Origin: Dromiciops gliroides
Lineage: Eukaryota; Chordata; Mammalia; Microbiotheria; Microbiotheriidae
Direction: 5' to 3'
NCBI RefSeq assembly: GCF_019393635.1
Contig: NC_057861.1
Location: 542,758,211 to 542,822,210, forward strand
DNA: 64,000 nucleotides
A program made the position numbers and the translations under genes. The notes under the pieces were generated by a model. The model was not told the DNA's origin and did not search any database. It was given only the letters and a program-made list of their open reading frames with translations. Below, one piece after another: positions 23,701 through 64,000 of this stretch (the first letter of the stretch is position 1; every line of letters begins with the position of its first letter).

Positions 23701-24652
23701 AATTGGGGTTAAGTGACTTGCCCAGGGTCACACAGCTAGTACATGTCAAGCGTCTGAGGCCGCATTTGAACTCAGGTCCTCCTGACTCCAGGGCTGGTGC
23801 TCTATCCACTGCACCACCTAGCTGCCCCTAGATTGTTGTTTTTTAAGTGCCATGTACTTAACTCTGTAGTAATTGTTTGCCTTGTTTGCCATAAGACAAG
23901 TATCGCCTTGTTAACTATTCTTTATTTCTTTTTTTTTATTATTCTTTATTTCTTAATGCCCTACTTGTCTAGGACATTTTTGGCTTAAGTTCCTGTAATT
24001 TCCTAGTTCAGAAATTCACAGTGGATCTTTATTTGTGATCCTTTGTGGTGGGTATATTGGCTAATCTCTTAGTTAAAAAGAAACTGATCATTTATTGTGC
24101 TTTTGGAAAATTCCTTTCAGTCATAAGCAAACAATGTTACTAAGAGATTTTCCTTTTTAAAATTTAATGATAATAATAGTAGTCTTCAGACTGTTAGCTA
24201 ATATCCTTGCTTAAAAGAAAGTTACTTTTATTTACTAATACTGAGGTGTTTTCTTTTCCTTTTCAGTGCCAAAGCCCCAGATGAAGTTCAGTATTCAAAC
24301 AATGTGTCCTATCGAAGGTGAAGGGAACATTGCTCGGTTTTTGTTCTCTCTGTTTGGCCAGTCACATAATGCTGTTAGTCTAACACTCATAGATAGCTGG
24401 ATAGATATGGCTCTTTTTCAGTTGAAAGAAGGAAGCAGTAAAGAAAAAGCGGCTGTCTTGCGCTCTATGAACTCTGCTCTTGGCAGAAGTCCTTGGCTGG
24501 TGGGAAATGAACTCACTGCAGCAGACATTGTAGCCTGGTGTGCACTTCAGCAATCTGGTAGCGCTAATTCTGTTCCAGCCAATGTTCAAAAATGGATGAA
24601 ATCATGTGAAAACTTGACCTCTTTTAACACTGTGCTGAAACTCCTGAAGTAA
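11594..24652 (+). CDS. AIMP2: AIMP2 (p38), tRNA synthetase complex scaffold
   Basis: AIMP2 is a non-catalytic core scaffold of the cytosolic multi-aminoacyl-tRNA synthetase complex; in other mammals it also has signalling roles. Coding exons are 11594-11737, 21290-21496, 23264-23495 and 24267-24652, all GT-AG and in phase, giving 969 nt and 322 aa (human 320). The N-terminal [11 protein letters not shown] segment is the lysyl-tRNA synthetase docking region. Exon 2 holds the heptad-like [18 protein letters not shown] helix. Exons 3 and 4 encode the GST-like C-terminal domain, including [19 protein letters not shown] and the end at LLK. The start is the first ATG; an internal Met follows at codon 3, as in human. 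The frame is fully open. Intron 1 (9.55 kb) is filled with LINEs and SINEs. Confidence 0.97.
12560..13990 (-). mobile_element. L2-like LINE fragment (split by L1)
   Basis: The plus strand shows the reversed L2 pattern GGAGGGCTTAAAAAGC, GAGAATTACTTGGGCAGC, then past the nested L1 GGTCAAGAAGGATGAGGACTG. Non-functional. Contains a G13-type homopolymer near 13857-13871. Confidence 0.65.
13083..13303 (+). mobile_element. L1 3' end inserted in an L2
   Basis: Short L1 3' UTR fragment with an A-rich tail. It is flanked by near-identical GTGCCAGGTGCT and ATGCCAGATGCT, read as a 12-bp target duplication inside an L2 fragment. Confidence 0.7.
14595..14800 (+). repeat. MIR-like CORE-SINE
   Basis: Near full MIR layout: GAGTCAGGAAGACCTGGC, ATTTACTAGCTGTTTGGCAA, then CATAGGGTAGTTGTGAGGAT. 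Confidence 0.7.
15208..15343 (+). repeat. CORE-SINE copy
   Basis: Lacks CTAGCTGTGTGACCCTGGG in the CORE; ends CCTCACT and an A-tail. Confidence 0.88.
15430..15640 (+). repeat. Old CORE-SINE (MIR/THER type)
   Basis: GGTTCAAATCCCTGCTCTAC and CATTTCCTCATCTCTAAAAT. Confidence 0.6.
16005..16155 (-). repeat. Old CORE-SINE (MIR/THER type)
   Basis: AGATAAAGAAACCAAGGTCC and GACTTGCCCAAGGTCACACA. Confidence 0.6.
16170..16320 (+). repeat. Old CORE-SINE (MIR/THER type)
   Basis: GTGGGAGTCAGAGGACCTGA and GGACCAGATGACCTTTCAAG. Confidence 0.6.
16430..16612 (-). mobile_element. CR1/L3-type LINE fragment
   Basis: Reversed CR1 pattern: GAACAAATCTGATCCCTCTT and CATGACAGCCTTTCAGGTAC. Confidence 0.55.
17710..17870 (+). 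repeat. CORE-SINE copy in HAL1-like ORF1
   Basis: Full length with G-run head and 18-base A-tail. Splits the ORF1 region of the HAL1-like element, so it is younger than that element. Confidence 0.9.
18522..18631 (-). repeat. CORE-SINE variant inside HAL1-like element
   Basis: Reverse copy of the same variant as 7264-7372, with the same junction to downstream HAL1-like sequence (CACCTAGCTGACCCATGAT against CACCTAACTAATCCATGAT). Confidence 0.75.
19320..19852 (+). mobile_element. L1 3' end
   Basis: Contains the marsupial L1 3' block (GAACTGATGCTGACCGAGAG, GCAGAACCAGGAGAACATTG) and the terminal 3' UTR ending AATAATAAAATACTG. ORF2 is lost upstream. Confidence 0.8.
20146..20305 (+). repeat. CORE-SINE copy
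   Basis: Full length with G-run at the head; B box GAGTTCATATCTGG. Confidence 0.9.
20866..21001 (-). repeat. CORE-SINE copy
   Basis: Full length, reverse, 290 bp upstream of AIMP2 exon 2. Confidence 0.9.
21290..21496 (+). CDS. AIMP2: AIMP2 exon 2
   Basis: 69 codons, phase 0 at both ends, acceptor TTGATTTAG, donor GTAAGT. Because it is symmetric, skipping it keeps the frame; the human DX2 splice form lacks this exon. An antisense 18S rRNA pseudogene begins 34 bp past the donor. Confidence 0.95.
21531..22258 (-). pseudogene. 18S rRNA pseudogene (5' part)
   Basis: Antisense to the plus strand, the sequence follows small-subunit rRNA from its first base (minus strand TACCAGGTTAATTCTGCC at 22258) through about the first 760 nt. 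Hallmarks on the plus strand include TGATTTAATGAGCCATTC, AATTACCACAATTATCCAAG, GATAAATGCACACATCCC, CCTGATTCCCTGTCTCCCAT, AAAGGATTTAAAGTATTCC and TTTTTAACTGCAGAGACTTT. Many C-to-T type changes and small deletions show it is dead. It lies in AIMP2 intron 2, 34 bp past the exon 2 donor. The 5' end coincides with mature rRNA and the other end is internal, without an obvious A-tail. Confidence 0.92.
22259..23263. other. AIMP2 intron 2, nothing recognised
   Basis: No exon or classifiable repeat between the 18S pseudogene and exon 3. Confidence 0.45.
23264..23495 (+). CDS. AIMP2: AIMP2 exon 3
   Basis: 232 nt from [14 protein letters not shown] to LGFTLIWKD, acceptor TTTTTATAG, donor GTAGGT. It forms the first part of the GST-like fold. 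Confidence 0.95.
23681..23828 (-). repeat. CORE-SINE copy
   Basis: Full length, reverse, in AIMP2 intron 3, with a 12-base T-tract. Confidence 0.9.
24267..24652 (+). CDS. AIMP2: AIMP2 exon 4 with stop
   Basis: 386 nt from [15 protein letters not shown] to LLK-TAA, acceptor CTTTTCAG. It forms the second part of the GST-like fold. Confidence 0.96.
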
Positions 24653-24756
24653 ATTCATAGAATACATTTTAAAAGTGACATAACTAAAAACTGGTTTCAT
24701 GCCTGCTGGTAAATTGCATTTTTACTAAAATTAATTATGGCCAGATGTCAAACACC

Positions 24757-24762
24757 AATAAA
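24757..24762 (+). other. AIMP2: AIMP2 poly(A) signal
   Basis: AATAAA, repeated in the tract AATAAATAAATAAA, 105 bp past the AIMP2 stop codon. This implies a short 3' UTR. Confidence 0.7.
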
Positions 24763-24886
24763 TAAATAAAATTATTGTAGCACTTGTGGCTCCTCTGTTA
24801 ATAAATTTTCTAACAGCTGATTATAAATTAATGTTAACAAGCAAAAGAAACCTCAGGTAAAAACATAACAGGTTTTAAACCTTGAT

Positions 24887-24892
24887 TTTAAT
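24887..24892 (-). other. EIF2AK1: Possible EIF2AK1 poly(A) signal
   Basis: ATTAAA on the minus strand, 171 bp past the EIF2AK1 stop. It is a common variant signal, but no downstream element was checked and a farther site is possible. Confidence 0.35.
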
Positions 24893-25062
24893 GTTACTTT
24901 GTACATAACAGATTAAGAAAACTAAAACCTGTACCAAAAACATGAACAGCCCCAACCATACACAAATTTGTAAAACATTTGTATTCCAAAAGATCCAACA
25001 AGATTAACAACAAATACTTCTTTAAAAATTATTGTGCCCATTATTATGCAGAATTATCAGGA

Positions 25063-63837
<38,775 letters not shown>

Positions 63838-64000
63838 CGCCCGCAACGCAGGGGTGGCCGCCCCATCCAGTTTCCTCAGGGGTCTTCGATCCAAAAATGC
63901 GGCAGCAGTTCTGAGAGTACTGCCAGCCTCTCGGAGGAGGTGCTACGAGCCCCCGGAAGTGACTGCCACAGGACCGGAAGTCGGCTCGGTACGGAAGAGA
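63838..64000 (-). promoter_or_regulatory. EIF2AK1: EIF2AK1 5' UTR and promoter edge
   Basis: GC-rich DNA upstream of the start codon with two CCGGAAGT ETS-type sites at 63953-63960 and 63974-63981 and a weaker ACGGAAG at 63991-63997. Repeated ETS sites close to the start are typical of TATA-less housekeeping promoters. The promoter probably continues past the right edge. Confidence 0.6.

Noticed and set aside
63838-63894. N-terminal extension of EIF2AK1 upstream of the ATG
   Set aside because: The frame is open but its start would be TTG; the ATG at 63837 aligns with the human start and has a good context.

Overview
The window is nuclear DNA from a marsupial. The evidence is about 30 copies of a tRNA-derived CORE-SINE typical of marsupial genomes (tRNA-like head with A and B boxes, then the CORE block that reads in part CTAGCTGTGTGACCCTGGGC), together with marsupial-type L1/HAL1 3' ends, old L2 and CR1/L3 LINEs, and four vertebrate genes with mammalian exon structure. 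The species cannot be named from sequence alone. The locus matches the human 7p22.1 block PMS2 - AIMP2 - ANKRD61 - EIF2AK1.

Layout. 1-11265, minus strand: the 5' part of PMS2 (mismatch repair), exons 5 to 1; later exons lie left of the window. 11266-11593: short CpG-rich head-to-head promoter shared by PMS2 and AIMP2. 11594-24652, plus strand: all four coding exons of AIMP2 (scaffold of the multi-tRNA-synthetase complex, 322 aa), intact. 25063-63837, minus strand: all 15 coding exons of EIF2AK1 (HRI, heme-regulated eIF2-alpha kinase, 627 aa), intact, with its promoter at the right edge. 32520-41446, plus strand: ANKRD61 (ankyrin-repeat protein, 417 aa), intact and lying wholly inside EIF2AK1 intron 11 on the opposite strand. 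AIMP2 and EIF2AK1 converge tail to tail with 410 bp between stop codons.

The space between exons is mostly transposon sediment: SINEs (many with clear target-site duplications), L1 and ORF1-only HAL1-like elements, L2 and CR1/L3 fragments, two solo LTRs of one ERV family plus a third LTR-like block, a Tigger1-like fragment, a small hAT-like element, a TRIM retropseudogene, and an antisense 18S rRNA pseudogene 34 bp downstream of AIMP2 exon 2.

Points most worth a second look: (1) PMS2 exons 3 and 4 carry a cluster of mostly one-base indels, while PMS2 exons 1, 2 and 5 and all 22 coding exons of the other three genes are clean; this is either a local sequence-quality patch or a real lesion in a mismatch-repair gene. 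(2) Two HAL1-like copies share the same internal SINE junction, so the SINE was carried by the source element, and one copy has a 5' inversion. (3) The 18S pseudogene. (4) A pure (GAA)27 tract grown from a SINE tail in EIF2AK1 intron 1. No novel multi-gene system was found; functionally this is an ordinary conserved mammalian gene block.
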